A DNA stretch of 64,000 nt from the NCBI GenBank assembly GCA_031269995.1, contig JAISYI010000022.1:124001-188000 (forward strand). Direction: 5' to 3'. Below the pieces are notes generated by a model that was given only the letters and a program-made list of their open reading frames with translations, searched no databases and was not told where the DNA came from. Positions 1 through 8,737 of the stretch are shown here, in pieces (within the stretch, counting starts at the first letter, position 1; each line of letters begins with the position of its first letter). Both the position numbers and the translations under genes were made by a program. Source of the DNA: Holosporaceae bacterium (GTDB taxonomy: Bacteria; Pseudomonadota; Alphaproteobacteria; UBA3830).

Positions 1-2562
1 CAATGCGGAAAGTTTTCGGCAATACGGCATCATCGTATCGTCTCCTAATACTGTTACCACCCGTCCCTTTTTTGTGTTCCAACCGCCGCTTACATGTTTT
101 AAAATCGGTGTGGCGCCACCCATACTCTGAGCCAAGGAACTTTCTCGATCAGCAACAAATTCCTCAGCTCTAACTAGAAGTTCAGGCCGGCTATTCGTGT
201 TGGAATCGCTAGTTTCAGATTGTTCAGAGGCATCAAACCGAGGCCCCGACAGAGCAGTAGCCGAATCCGACGATACCGTCGTTCTAAAATGGTCTAATAC
301 ATAATATACACGTCCATCCAGAACGCGTTCTCTAAAAACGATTTTGTTTGTTGATGTTGTTGAAGTAGTGTCGATGGCAGCCGTCAGTTTAGCGATAACC
401 CCTTGAGCAGATTTATTTTCCGGTGTTTCTGAAGTAGTATCGGATGCAGCCTTTAGACTAGCTAAAACCGCTGGATCCTCATGGAAATTGAACAGCTCGG
501 CGGTTTTTTCAGCTGTCGCGTTAAGGGCAGTGAGAAGAACGTCTTCCGAAAGACGTCGGAAGTCCCCGGGCAACGATCTAGTCGCTTTCAGGATTAATTG
601 GTGTACATGGTGAACGTACTTAAATCCAAGAGCTCCCCAGGGCATTTCATATTCTACTACTAAAAAATCGCCATTTTCATGGAAGAATGGGCTATTTTTA
701 ACCTGTTCATATCCGAAAACGGTGTTTATAGTTCCAAAAACTGGCACAGTAAGCTGGACCTTTAATTCCGTTTTGGAAGACCGAGACTTAACAACTCCCT
801 CCCAGGTTGGTCTATTCGTTCCCCCAAAAAGGGTTGTCTTTTTCGAAAATCGCTGCAACTGGCACAGCCTACAAAGTTCATAGTATATATCCTGGCATAT
901 TCCGTCATAATCCGACGCAGTGCCGCTATTTTTCTCAAGATTGTCCCTTAAAACTATGCTAGTTAACAAAACGCTCTTTACGACGTCGCCGCGACCCCTT
1001 CCCGATGGACAAAGCAATTTCTCGAGCTCGCGCTTCTTATTTCTTGATTTATCGATTTTGTTTGTCAGAGCCTTTTTAGATTTCGCCCCTCCAGTTTTCC
1101 CTTTTAGCTCGTTCAATTGATTTCTATCCTCATCCAGCTCGGCGACAACCGCAATGTATGAGCACAAATGACCCTTAACGATGGATAGATTCGGCAGTTT
1201 ACTGGAAAGGTCATATTTGTTCCCAATAAGCCTCCGCGCGTCGTCTAAAGATAGATTCACGAGTATTAACAGGTCATTAACCCAAGACATTACGGGAAAA
1301 TCGCTAAAATGTCTTTTAACCGAAGTTGAGTATTTAATTTCCGCCCCCAGCTCTGCAGCAACAGCAGACAAAGTCGCCTCTGCGGAGGCAGCAAGTGTCA
1401 GTTCTTTCGTTTTAGTCTGCGCGGATGATTCTGTTACATCAATCCACCGTACACGAGTTCCATTTTGGGCTATTACTTGAAATAATTTAAGATATCCTTC
1501 AAGTTTGTCACTTTTAGCTAGCAACTCTTCCTGCTTCGTCTGCATATCAGCCCGATCTTCAAGAGCGTTTGCCAATATTGTCAGCTTGTCCGAATTCGCG
1601 ATCTTAGAGAGTGCGCCTGAATCTGCCATCGTAGATAGATTATAAAAAACTTGGGCAGCAGCGGTACTGGCACTGACGCCTGCACCAAGTTCTACGCAGA
1701 TCGTGCTAAATTTTACACCAGCAGCCGCGGTGTCTTTCGTTCCGAGTTCGTACAACGAAGACAGCGTCGGCGAGTCTTCCGTCGCGTGCGTCGCACCGAG
1801 GCCGATGTCAATCCCCGGCGTAACAGGTATCTTAGCTCCGATTTTGATGGTCATGTTGTTGTTCCTTGATTGCAAGTGTCGACCCGTGGCCTCTGCAACC
1901 GCTGACATGGTTCTTTTGCTATAAAACTGAGAAAAATTTAGCCACAGCACTTCTTCTGCCAAAGGCACAAACCCCGCGAGTGCGGATATCCATCCACCAG
2001 TACTCCCGTGTTTCTCCCCGTCGTGTGATTTCAGGCCGTCTTCCACACGCTTAAGGTCAGCTATTGTTATTCCAAACAGTTGTGCGTATGTCGGATCGTC
2101 GAAGTCAGCACGTCCCCACGTTTTAAGCTGTTCTAGGTCCGTCCGCAAACGTCCAACGCCACTTGCCAAGTCCACTTGGTTCTGCACATATTTGCTTAAT
2201 TGGCTATATTCGGCGTCAGGCTTATCCAAAACGGATAGTACTTCTAGTATTACAACCGGAAGGTTATTTCCTTCAAACAGGTCTACTTCCACAAACGGAG
2301 TTCGCGGTTCACCACTTAGTCGCAGCAAAGACTTTTCCGTGGCTATTAAGCCTTTGTTAGCCAGGCTCATTAATGCAAGAACAGCAGGGGTATTACTCTG
2401 CGCCTTGGCAATAATTTCGGCCTGCAGCTTCTGCCGCGAAATCCAGTCCGTTTCCCCGCCCTCACTCTCTTCCGCTGTAGTCGCCAACGCCTCCAGAAGG
2501 CTGCAATCGCCAATAAAAAATGCCATATGACAACAAATGATAATCGCGTTAATTTTCCGCAT
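1..2562 (-). CDS. Large secreted protein of unknown function (partial, C-terminus beyond the window)
   Basis: Reading the minus strand from the ATG at 2562 gives 854 codons to base 1 with no stop, so the gene is open at the left edge. A GGAG motif lies about 8 bases before the ATG. The N-terminus (MRKINAIIICCHMAFFIG) looks like a signal peptide, so export is likely. Around residues 320-360 there is a Glu/Lys-rich stretch that could be coiled coil, and around 480-530 a very basic Lys/Arg-rich segment. An imperfect internal duplication lies near residues 695-735 (KAASDTTSETPENK and TAAIDTTSTTSTNK). I recognise no catalytic domain. It is separated from the next minus-strand gene by 577 gene-poor bases, so it is probably transcribed alone. 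A surface protein or host-directed effector is possible, but that is inference from the signal peptide and size only. Confidence 0.8.
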   Translation of the reverse strand, partial: MRKINAIIICCHMAFFIGDCSLLEALATTAEESEGGETDWISRQKLQAEIIAKAQSNTPAVLALMSLANKGLIATEKSLLRLSGEPRTPFVEVDLFEGNNLPVVILEVLSVLDKPDAEYSQLSKYVQNQVDLASGVGRLRTDLEQLKTWGRADFDDPTYAQLFGITIADLKRVEDGLKSHDGEKHGSTGGWISALAGFVPLAEEVLWLNFSQFYSKRTMSAVAEATGRHLQSRNNNMTIKIGAKIPVTPGIDIGLGATHATEDSPTLSSLYELGTKDTAAAGVKFSTICVELGAGVSASTAAAQVFYNLSTMADSGALSKIANSDKLTILANALEDRADMQTKQEELLAKSDKLEGYLKLFQVIAQNGTRVRWIDVTESSAQTKTKELTLAASAEATLSAVAAELGAEIKYSTSVKRHFSDFPVMSWVNDLLILVNLSLDDARRLIGNKYDLSSKLPNLSIVKGHLCSYIAVVAELDEDRNQLNELKGKTGGAKSKKALTNKIDKSRNKKRELEKLLCPSGRGRGDVVKSVLLTSIVLRDNLEKNSGTASDYDGICQDIYYELCRLCQLQRFSKKTTLFGGTNRPTWEGVVKSRSSKTELKVQLTVPVFGTINTVFGYEQVKNSPFFHENGDFLVVEYEMPWGALGFKYVHHVHQLILKATRSLPGDFRRLSEDVLLTALNATAEKTAELFNFHEDPAVLASLKAASDTTSETPENKSAQGVIAKLTAAIDTTSTTSTNKIVFRERVLDGRVYYVLDHFRTTVSSDSATALSGPRFDASEQSETSDSNTNSRPELLVRAEEFVADRESSLAQSMGGATPILKHVSGGWNTKKGRVVTVLGDDTMMPYCRKLSAL

Positions 2563-3139
2563 GGCGACTCTCCGTGAAATATTCTAAATATAAAGCATAT
2601 AAATTATTGCCATATATTCATTAAAAAATGATTTATTTGTCCCCTTTGCATTATATTGAGAATTCTTCTTCCTAATCGCAACTACATGCCTGTAGAATTG
2701 CAACAGGCTTGACTCGCCAACCTTTCCTTTTGGCGGAGAGTTTGACCCATTTGTTGACTTTCGCCTCGAAGTATCGTATAGGTACGTAGTTTTTAAAAAG
2801 AAAAGGATGGTTTGAGGAATGGCAAGGTCTTGTTTGATTTCTAGTGGTAGTGTTTTGTATGGGAACAAAGTGAGCCATGCCAACAACAAAACACGGCGGC
2901 GATTTCTACCGAACCGGCAGAATATATCTTTCTGGAGCGATATTTTGGGGGTGAGGATTCGTGTTCGTATACCCGCGAAGGATCTCCGGTCCGTTGAAAA
3001 AAACGGCGGAATAGATGCGTATCTCGCAGCGGCTTCTCCACATTGCCTTTCGCCGAGGTTTTCTCGAATGAAAAAGGCTATTGCCAGCAGGGGATAGAAC
3101 TGGCACAGATAAACCGGAAAACAAAAAGATACGAGAGAG
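2563..3139. other. Gene-poor interval with two adjacent small hairpins
   Basis: This 577-base stretch between two minus-strand genes has no convincing gene. Overlapping frames on both strands stay open for 60-230 codons, but none has a good ribosome-binding site or recognisable protein. One minus-strand frame holds two short ORFs, 2906-3124 and 2672-2878, separated by a stop; the second ends in a Trp-containing pattern that might be a decayed SH3-like end. Two 6-bp stems are visible: GCCTGT/ACAGGC (2688-2693 with 2703-2708) and CGCCAA/TTGGCG (2715-2720 with 2730-2735). They sit 125-175 bases upstream of the start at 2562 and could belong to its leader. No T-run follows either, so they are not typical terminators. 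Confidence 0.5.
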
Positions 3140-3898
3140 CTAGGTTTCGGCGGTTGTGATGAATTTTGGAGTGTCACGACGGAGAGTCCTGCGCCCCAGT
3201 TGGTGCAATCGCGCAGACATCTTACTATCCATAGGAGAGTAATATGAAGGAAGAAAAGATATCTGCGATCTTGTTTCACTTGAAGCCTGCAGAATCCGGG
3301 GCGACGAGTTAATTTTCAGATTTTTCGCATTTGCCCAAGCGCAATAGACAGCGGAACAGTACGGTTTGTAAAACTTCGAAGATTTTGAATGATAGTATCC
3401 GACCGCATGCGTCCAGGAATTGTAGGTATTTTTCAGATCCAGGAAAAATCTGGCGGCGTAGTCGATATTATAGCAAGGGGTGAACGCCTCCTCCAGAGTT
3501 TTGAATGCATCTCTGTGATGGAGTAGATTCACCTGCATGCATCCAACGTCGATGTTTCTTATGCCGCTAGCCCAGAATCTTTTAACTGCGGCGATCGCAG
3601 CGCTTTTAGTAGAAAAAAAGTAGCTTTTTCCAGAGACACATATGGCCCAGGGATAAGGTCTCTTGTGTCCGCGCGTCAGCGAGTGTCCAGACTCCACTAT
3701 CCCAATCGCCATGAGCAGTCTGTGCGGAATGCCGTATTTTTGCTCTGCGCGAGCGATTTCGCATTCGCATAGTTCATGAGGATTTATGTATTGATTTTCT
3801 CTGGAGTTATCCCCTTTTGCTTCAAAATGCCACAGCAGCGTCATGGTCATAGTTGCAACAACGACTGATAAACGGCCCCACTCAATCCTAAACGACAA
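3140..3898 (-). CDS. Lytic transglycosylase, SLT domain
   Basis: Predicted to cleave the glycan strands of peptidoglycan in the periplasm. The protein has the SLT pattern: a VESGHS motif whose Glu is the expected catalytic acid, then GCMQVN, and a later Tyr-rich VGYYHS segment, as in the goose-lysozyme-like fold. The preferred start is the TTG at 3898, which gives a 252-residue protein beginning with a hydrophobic signal or anchor (MSFRIEWGRLSVVVATMTM) behind a G-rich run. The frame stays open to another TTG at 4033, which would add 45 residues of poor quality. The gene is divergent from valS. The last 80 residues or so are basic, Ser-rich and unrecognised. Function is well supported; the start is uncertain. 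Confidence 0.8.
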   Translation of the reverse strand: MSFRIEWGRLSVVVATMTMTLLWHFEAKGDNSRENQYINPHELCECEIARAEQKYGIPHRLLMAIGIVESGHSLTRGHKRPYPWAICVSGKSYFFSTKSAAIAAVKRFWASGIRNIDVGCMQVNLLHHRDAFKTLEEAFTPCYNIDYAARFFLDLKNTYNSWTHAVGYYHSKSSKFYKPYCSAVYCAWANAKNLKINSSPRILQASSETRSQISFLPSYYSPMDSKMSARLHQLGRRTLRRDTPKFITTAET

Positions 3899-4037
3899 AA
3901 AACACCCCCCCAAACCGCCACTGGCAGAAGATCGAGCTTCAACTGTCGAAACTAACAATGCTTTGGTAAATTTTTCGTTTAAATTGCGCAGTGTATGATA
4001 ATTTTTAACATGGTTATTAATTTGTTCACCCAACTGT

Positions 4038-4043
4038 TATACT
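4038..4043 (+). promoter_or_regulatory. Possible -10 hexamer upstream of valS
   Basis: TATACT preceded by TG at 4035-4036 gives an extended -10 pattern 72 bases before the valS ATG. No good -35 hexamer is seen at the usual distance; the best is TTATTA with an 18-base spacer. The same TATACT hexamer occurs before several other genes in the window. Sequence pattern only. Confidence 0.35.
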
Positions 4044-4115
4044 GTGCGGGTGGTTCAGACGCCAAAAAAGAAAGCGCCCTGGGTGTTGGTCCTGTTGTGA
4101 AACGATGGAGTTGGG

Positions 4116-6761
4116 ATGTTGGAAAAGAACTTTAATCCTGAATCTTTTGAAAAGAATTTTTCCTTCGAGATAGAAGCCTCTCTGAAGAAACCAACCGCGG
4201 AGCCGTTTATGGTGCTGCTGCCTCCGCCGAACGTCACCGGATCTTTGCACATTGGACACGCGCTCTGTTTTACCCTGCAGGACATAGTCGCCCGCTACAA
4301 AAGGCTGAGGGGATATGACGTACTTTTCCAGCCAGGCCTGGACCACGCTGGCATCGTCACGCAGCTATTGGTCGAAAAGCATCTCTACGACAGCGGCGCC
4401 GAGAAGGGTACGCTAACCCGCGAGCAACTTTTAAAGGAAATATGGCTTTTCAAGGAAGATTCCAGCAATGTAATCATAAACCAGATGAAAACGCTCGGCA
4501 TCTCTTGTGATTTCTCACGTTTGCGGTTCACGATGGACGAAGGCGGTAAAAAGGCCGTCTCAAAGATATTTGTGAAGCTGTTCGAGGATGGATTACTCCA
4601 CCGAGGAAAGAAGATGGTCAATTGGGACCCGCTCATCAAATCCGCAATATCGGATCTGGAAGTGGTGGAAAAGGAAGTGGACGGTCATCTATGGTACCTA
4701 AAGTACATATTTGCAGATTCTTCTGGTCATATAGTCGTGGCAACCACCAGACCCGAGACCATATTCGGTGATGTGGCAGTAGCCGTAAATCCGGAAGATG
4801 AACGCTATAGACATTTGATTGGTAAAGATGTCGTTGTGCCTCTCACGGATCGACGCGTTAAAATTATCATGGATCAATATGCGGATCCGGAAAAGGGGAC
4901 AGGAGCTGTGAAGATCACTCCCGCACATGACTTTAATGATTATGAGGTTGGAGTTCGCCATAAACTTCCGCTTATAGAGATAATGAACCTGCGAGGAGAG
5001 CTTAATGAAAACGTTCCCGAGCTTTTTCGGCACATGGATCGCTTCGAAGCTCGGCGCAATGTGGTGGAATTGCTGGAAAAGACTGGATTGCTGGAAAAGA
5101 CGGAGGATGTGAAGCAGAAAGTGCCCTACGGGGATAGATCGGACGTTCCTCTGGAGCCGATGATAACGCGCCAATGGTTTGTGAACATGGAAAAGCTGGC
5201 GGTTCCAGCTATTTCGGCCGTGGAGGAAAGAAAGATTCGTTTTATCCCGAAGCGCTGGGAAAATCTTTATTTCGAGTGGTTAAACAATGTGCGTCCCTGG
5301 TGCATTTCCCGACAGATCTGGTGGGGACATCGCATTCCGGCCTGGTATGGTCCAGATGGACAGGTTTTTGTGGCGGAGAGTCTAGAGAAAGCAAACGAAA
5401 AGGCTGTGCAGTTCTATGGAAAGAATAGGGTCGAACTGGTTCAGGACGAAGATGTGCTGGACACCTGGTTTTCGTCCGCACTATGGCCGTTCGTAACTCT
5501 GGGATGGCCGGAGGAAACGCCGGAAATGCGCCGATTCTACTCAAAAATGATAGTGGTTACAGGATTCGATATCATATTTTTCTGGATAGCCCGCATGATT
5601 ATGATGGGTGTCTATAGCCAGAAAGAAATTCCGTTTCCTGACGTTTATATCCACGGCCTCGTTAGGGATGAAAAGGGCCGAAAAATGTCCAAGTCAAAGG
5701 GAAATGTCATTAATCCGTTGGATTTATGCCAAAAGTATGGCGCGGATGCAGTCAGATGGACGCTGGCTTCTCTAACCCTCCCGGGACGGGACGTAAAAAT
5801 TAATGAGCGCTCCGTGGAAACTGGCAGAAATTTCCTCACGAAGCTATGGAATGTGATTAGATTCGCGAAGATGAACGGATGCACCTACAATAAAGAATTC
5901 GAAATCTCCGACGTCGCCCATCCTGCAGCGAAGTGGATCATTTTTAAGATAAAACAGATGGTACAAGACGTGGAGAAATCCATGGGCGAGTATCGTTTCG
6001 ACGAAGTCACCAGGCATCTCTATCATTGTCTGTGGGATTCTTTCTGTGACTGGTATATGGAGTTCATAAAGCCGATCCTACAACAACAAACGATGACGGA
6101 TGTGGAGAAACAGGAATGCAATCTACTCCCGCATACCCTGCTGAAGAAAGATATCCGTGACACGACTTCCTGGGCGATAGTACAGTTTCTCCATGTTCTC
6201 TATCCGGTAGCCCCGTTTATTTCGAAGAAACTTAGCGGCGAGATGGGCGTTCTTGAAATATCCTGGCCGAATATACCAAATGTCGCTGTGGATTTCTCCG
6301 ATGCCATTGCGGAGGTAGAGTTTCTCAAGACGGTTATTTCATCCATCCGCTCGATAAAGCAGTATCTACATCTAAATCCCGGAGAAAAGGTAAACGTGCG
6401 CATTGAGAGCGCTTGCTACGGGGACATTTCTATACGCCACGAGAATATCCTTGAAAAAATGGCTGGAATCCGGTTCGGAAAGATTTGCTCGCGCACGATT
6501 GCTGTAGTTATCAACGGCGCCGTTATCCATATGGAGCTTGAAGATGGCGTGGATATACTTAGCGAGAAAGATCGGTTGCGAACAGAGGTGGCTCGCCACA
6601 GAAAAGAGCGGGACGGCGGCATTGCTCGCCTAACGGATAGTGGCTTCATTGATAATGCTGGCGATGACGTTATCAAAGAGCACCGAAGGCGTGTGGAGGA
6701 CATGGAGGAGAAGATTCGAAAGATTGAAAACCTGCTTCAGAGTCTGGAGGACGTTGTATAG
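4116..6761 (+). CDS. valS: Valine--tRNA ligase
   Basis: Class I aminoacyl-tRNA synthetase that charges tRNA-Val in the cytoplasm. The 881 residues contain the HIGH signature at residues 45-48 within PPPNVTGSLHIGHAL and the KMSKS loop at about residues 523-527. Between them lies a long CP1 editing domain containing the TTRPET motif. The anticodon-binding domain follows, and a charged coiled-coil arm closes the protein, as usual for ValRS. The ATG is preceded by GGAG at 4107-4110. Length is slightly below the usual 900-950 residues. It is divergent from the lytic transglycosylase gene and followed after 78 bases by truA. Confidence 0.97.
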   Translation: MLEKNFNPESFEKNFSFEIEASLKKPTAEPFMVLLPPPNVTGSLHIGHALCFTLQDIVARYKRLRGYDVLFQPGLDHAGIVTQLLVEKHLYDSGAEKGTLTREQLLKEIWLFKEDSSNVIINQMKTLGISCDFSRLRFTMDEGGKKAVSKIFVKLFEDGLLHRGKKMVNWDPLIKSAISDLEVVEKEVDGHLWYLKYIFADSSGHIVVATTRPETIFGDVAVAVNPEDERYRHLIGKDVVVPLTDRRVKIIMDQYADPEKGTGAVKITPAHDFNDYEVGVRHKLPLIEIMNLRGELNENVPELFRHMDRFEARRNVVELLEKTGLLEKTEDVKQKVPYGDRSDVPLEPMITRQWFVNMEKLAVPAISAVEERKIRFIPKRWENLYFEWLNNVRPWCISRQIWWGHRIPAWYGPDGQVFVAESLEKANEKAVQFYGKNRVELVQDEDVLDTWFSSALWPFVTLGWPEETPEMRRFYSKMIVVTGFDIIFFWIARMIMMGVYSQKEIPFPDVYIHGLVRDEKGRKMSKSKGNVINPLDLCQKYGADAVRWTLASLTLPGRDVKINERSVETGRNFLTKLWNVIRFAKMNGCTYNKEFEISDVAHPAAKWIIFKIKQMVQDVEKSMGEYRFDEVTRHLYHCLWDSFCDWYMEFIKPILQQQTMTDVEKQECNLLPHTLLKKDIRDTTSWAIVQFLHVLYPVAPFISKKLSGEMGVLEISWPNIPNVAVDFSDAIAEVEFLKTVISSIRSIKQYLHLNPGEKVNVRIESACYGDISIRHENILEKMAGIRFGKICSRTIAVVINGAVIHMELEDGVDILSEKDRLRTEVARHRKERDGGIARLTDSGFIDNAGDDVIKEHRRRVEDMEEKIRKIENLLQSLEDVV

Positions 6762-6839
6762 CAAATACCGGAACAGCAGCAGCAGACAGCAATCCACGGG
6801 ACCTTTCCCCAGAGCTTTCCGTGAGTAGGTATACTTCCT

Positions 6840-7577
6840 ATGCATAGGTATAAAATTGCCGTTGAATATGACGGCACCCCCTTCCACGGGTGGCAACGGC
6901 AGAAAGGCCTAGACACCATTCAGCAGAGACTGGAAGAGGCGATCATTCCCCTAGCCAAGGAAGTTGTCGTATTCCATGGGGCAGGCAGGACGGACGCAGG
7001 AGTTCACGCCCTGAGGCAGGTAGCCCATTTCGACGTATCGCGAGAATTGGACAGCTTTCGCCTACAGGAATATCTAAACGCGCAGTTGAAGACCTCCGCA
7101 ATCAGCGTGCTCTCGGTGGAAAAGGTCTCGGAGAATTTCGACGCAAGATTCAGCGCCGTAGAAAGATTTTACGAGTACAAAATACTCAATCGCAGAGCAA
7201 GATCCGGTCTACATGCAAACCGGGCTTGGCATGTGATTCCGCAGATTGACGAGGAGAAAATGTGGAGTGTGGCAAAGTCGCTCGTCGGGAAGCACGATTT
7301 TTCCTCCTTTCGAGCCGCAGGATGCCAGTCAAGCTCGCCTATCAAAACCCTCAATAGCATCGAGATAGAACGCCACGGCGATTTTGTTGTTATATGCGTC
7401 TCCGCTAGATCATTTCTCTATCATCAGGTGAGAAACATGGTCGGATCCCTGGCTTTGGTCGGCTGTGGAAAATGGAGTGAACAGCGGCTCATCGATGCTT
7501 TTAACGAACGGAATCGACGCAAGGCCGGCCCAACTGCCCCGCCCTGCGGCCTGTATTTCATAGGAGCGAGATACTGA
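6840..7577 (+). CDS. truA: tRNA pseudouridine(38-40) synthase
   Basis: Converts uridines 38-40 of the anticodon arm of many tRNAs to pseudouridine. The 245-residue length is typical. The N-terminus carries VEYDGTPFHGWQRQ, the catalytic Asp52 lies in GAGRTDAGVHA, and the C-terminal half has FLYHQVRNMVG and a typical ending that includes GLYF. It follows valS in the same direction with a 78-base gap, so co-transcription is plausible. A TATACT sequence sits only 5 bases before the ATG; I treat that as coincidence. Confidence 0.96.
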   Translation: MHRYKIAVEYDGTPFHGWQRQKGLDTIQQRLEEAIIPLAKEVVVFHGAGRTDAGVHALRQVAHFDVSRELDSFRLQEYLNAQLKTSAISVLSVEKVSENFDARFSAVERFYEYKILNRRARSGLHANRAWHVIPQIDEEKMWSVAKSLVGKHDFSSFRAAGCQSSSPIKTLNSIEIERHGDFVVICVSARSFLYHQVRNMVGSLALVGCGKWSEQRLIDAFNERNRRKAGPTAPPCGLYFIGARY

Positions 7578-7697
7578 CGCATTCGTCGTCGCTCCCCGAC
7601 CGTCTTCTCCATTCCAGAAGATGGGAAGAAAAAGTGTTACCCACCGATCACATTCCGTGCCTATTCAACATAAAAAGATACGATTACAGGTTTTTTA

Positions 7698-7724
7698 TTT
7701 ACCTGATCATGTGATATTTATACT
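7698..7724 (+). promoter_or_regulatory. Possible promoter of the outer-membrane-like gene
   Basis: TTTACC (7698-7703) and TATACT (7719-7724) are separated by 15 bases, shorter than the ideal 17. They lie in the 172-base gap between truA and the gene at 7750. A GGAGAG ribosome-binding site follows at 7736-7741. Weak pattern match. Confidence 0.3.
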
Positions 7725-7749
7725 TAGCTTTATATGGAGAGTGTGGGAT

Positions 7750-8673
7750 ATGAAAAAAAAGTTTATTATTGGAATGCTCGCGTTGAGTCTAGCCCCGGGG
7801 ATCGGAGCGACACAGGAGGTCGGTGAGACAGAACAAGAAGAGAATTGCTCAGAAGAAGAAGCTGGGAAGAGTGAGACTTTCGGTTCCTTTGGATTTGGAG
7901 CAGCGATTACGAGAATGCGAGCGAAAACGGATAGGGGTTCTGTGACCAAAACGGATGGAACGGTAATGGAGTTAGGCGGGGAGTCACCGACCTGGGAGTT
8001 GCTGAGAAGACTGAGCGTGATGGGGTTCCTAAACGTACGGAGTCACAACGCGGACGCACTTGGACGCACTACGGCCTTCGAAGCGGAGGGACCGGTCGGA
8101 GGGCCTACATTGGACAGGAAGGTAACGACCCCCACCCTCATATTCGGAGGGGGGTGGATGCGCAAATTGGAAGGTGGATACAAAATGGGAGGAGAGTACA
8201 GGATTGAATTATCACCATCGAAGAAACAAAACAGTAATACGAACCAAGGCGATATCCCGTTCCCGAGAGTACAAATGACCTCGGCAAAACGCGGCGGATT
8301 CAGTCAACAACTGACTCTGAGAATGGATCTACCCTTCCATGGGACTCAGACAGGATGGTACCTGAGAACAGGGGCAGAAATTAACACGATGACAGTAGCA
8401 ATTGCGCACTTACCGGACCAAAGGATAACCACCGTGTCGCCGGTGTACGCCATTGGACTACTACACAGATTTGGCGACCTGCAGGCACGATTAGAAATAC
8501 GCAGATCCTCAGGAAAAACAAAAATGAAGGACCTGACAGAAAACATAACACTACCGGTCGGACAGCCAGACGTAAATGGGAACATAACAGCGGTGGCAGT
8601 CAGGCATACAATGACAAACGCATACGATTCACAAGGAACCTGCGTCAGCCTAATCATCGATAAAATATTCTAG
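7750..8673 (+). CDS. Putative outer-membrane beta-barrel protein, unknown role
   Basis: The frame opens at 7621, but the ATG at 7750 is preferred: GGAGAG lies 8 bases before it and the protein then begins with a clear signal peptide (MKKKFIIGMLALSLAPGIGA). The mature part opens with an acidic Glu-rich stretch, followed by alternating hydrophobic/polar segments rich in Gly, Thr and Arg. It ends in Phe (IIDKIF), as outer-membrane barrels often do for BAM recognition. About 307 residues. No family recognised. It is followed after 64 bases by a second exported protein with a very strong Shine-Dalgarno, suggesting a two-gene envelope unit. The barrel assignment is inference from pattern, not from homology. 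Confidence 0.65.
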   Translation: MKKKFIIGMLALSLAPGIGATQEVGETEQEENCSEEEAGKSETFGSFGFGAAITRMRAKTDRGSVTKTDGTVMELGGESPTWELLRRLSVMGFLNVRSHNADALGRTTAFEAEGPVGGPTLDRKVTTPTLIFGGGWMRKLEGGYKMGGEYRIELSPSKKQNSNTNQGDIPFPRVQMTSAKRGGFSQQLTLRMDLPFHGTQTGWYLRTGAEINTMTVAIAHLPDQRITTVSPVYAIGLLHRFGDLQARLEIRRSSGKTKMKDLTENITLPVGQPDVNGNITAVAVRHTMTNAYDSQGTCVSLIIDKIF

Positions 8674-8737
8674 CAGGGGATTGACAAAAGACCGAGATCA
8701 GGCGACAATGACCCAACACAATAGGAGGAGAAAAAAT

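Noticed and set aside
2819-3097. 92-codon plus-strand open frame
   Set aside because: No usable ribosome-binding site spacing and no protein-like features; probably chance.
2584-3279. 231-codon minus-strand open frame overlapping the end of the lytic transglycosylase gene
   Set aside because: No recognisable domain, poor residue composition, and a 140-base overlap with a well-supported gene; other frames here are equally open.
6830-6835. TATACT just before truA as a promoter
   Set aside because: It would place the transcription start at or after the ATG; co-transcription with valS is simpler.
7621-7749. Upstream in-frame extension of the outer-membrane-like gene
   Set aside because: It would bury a clear signal peptide 43 residues into the protein and ignores the GGAGAG before 7750.
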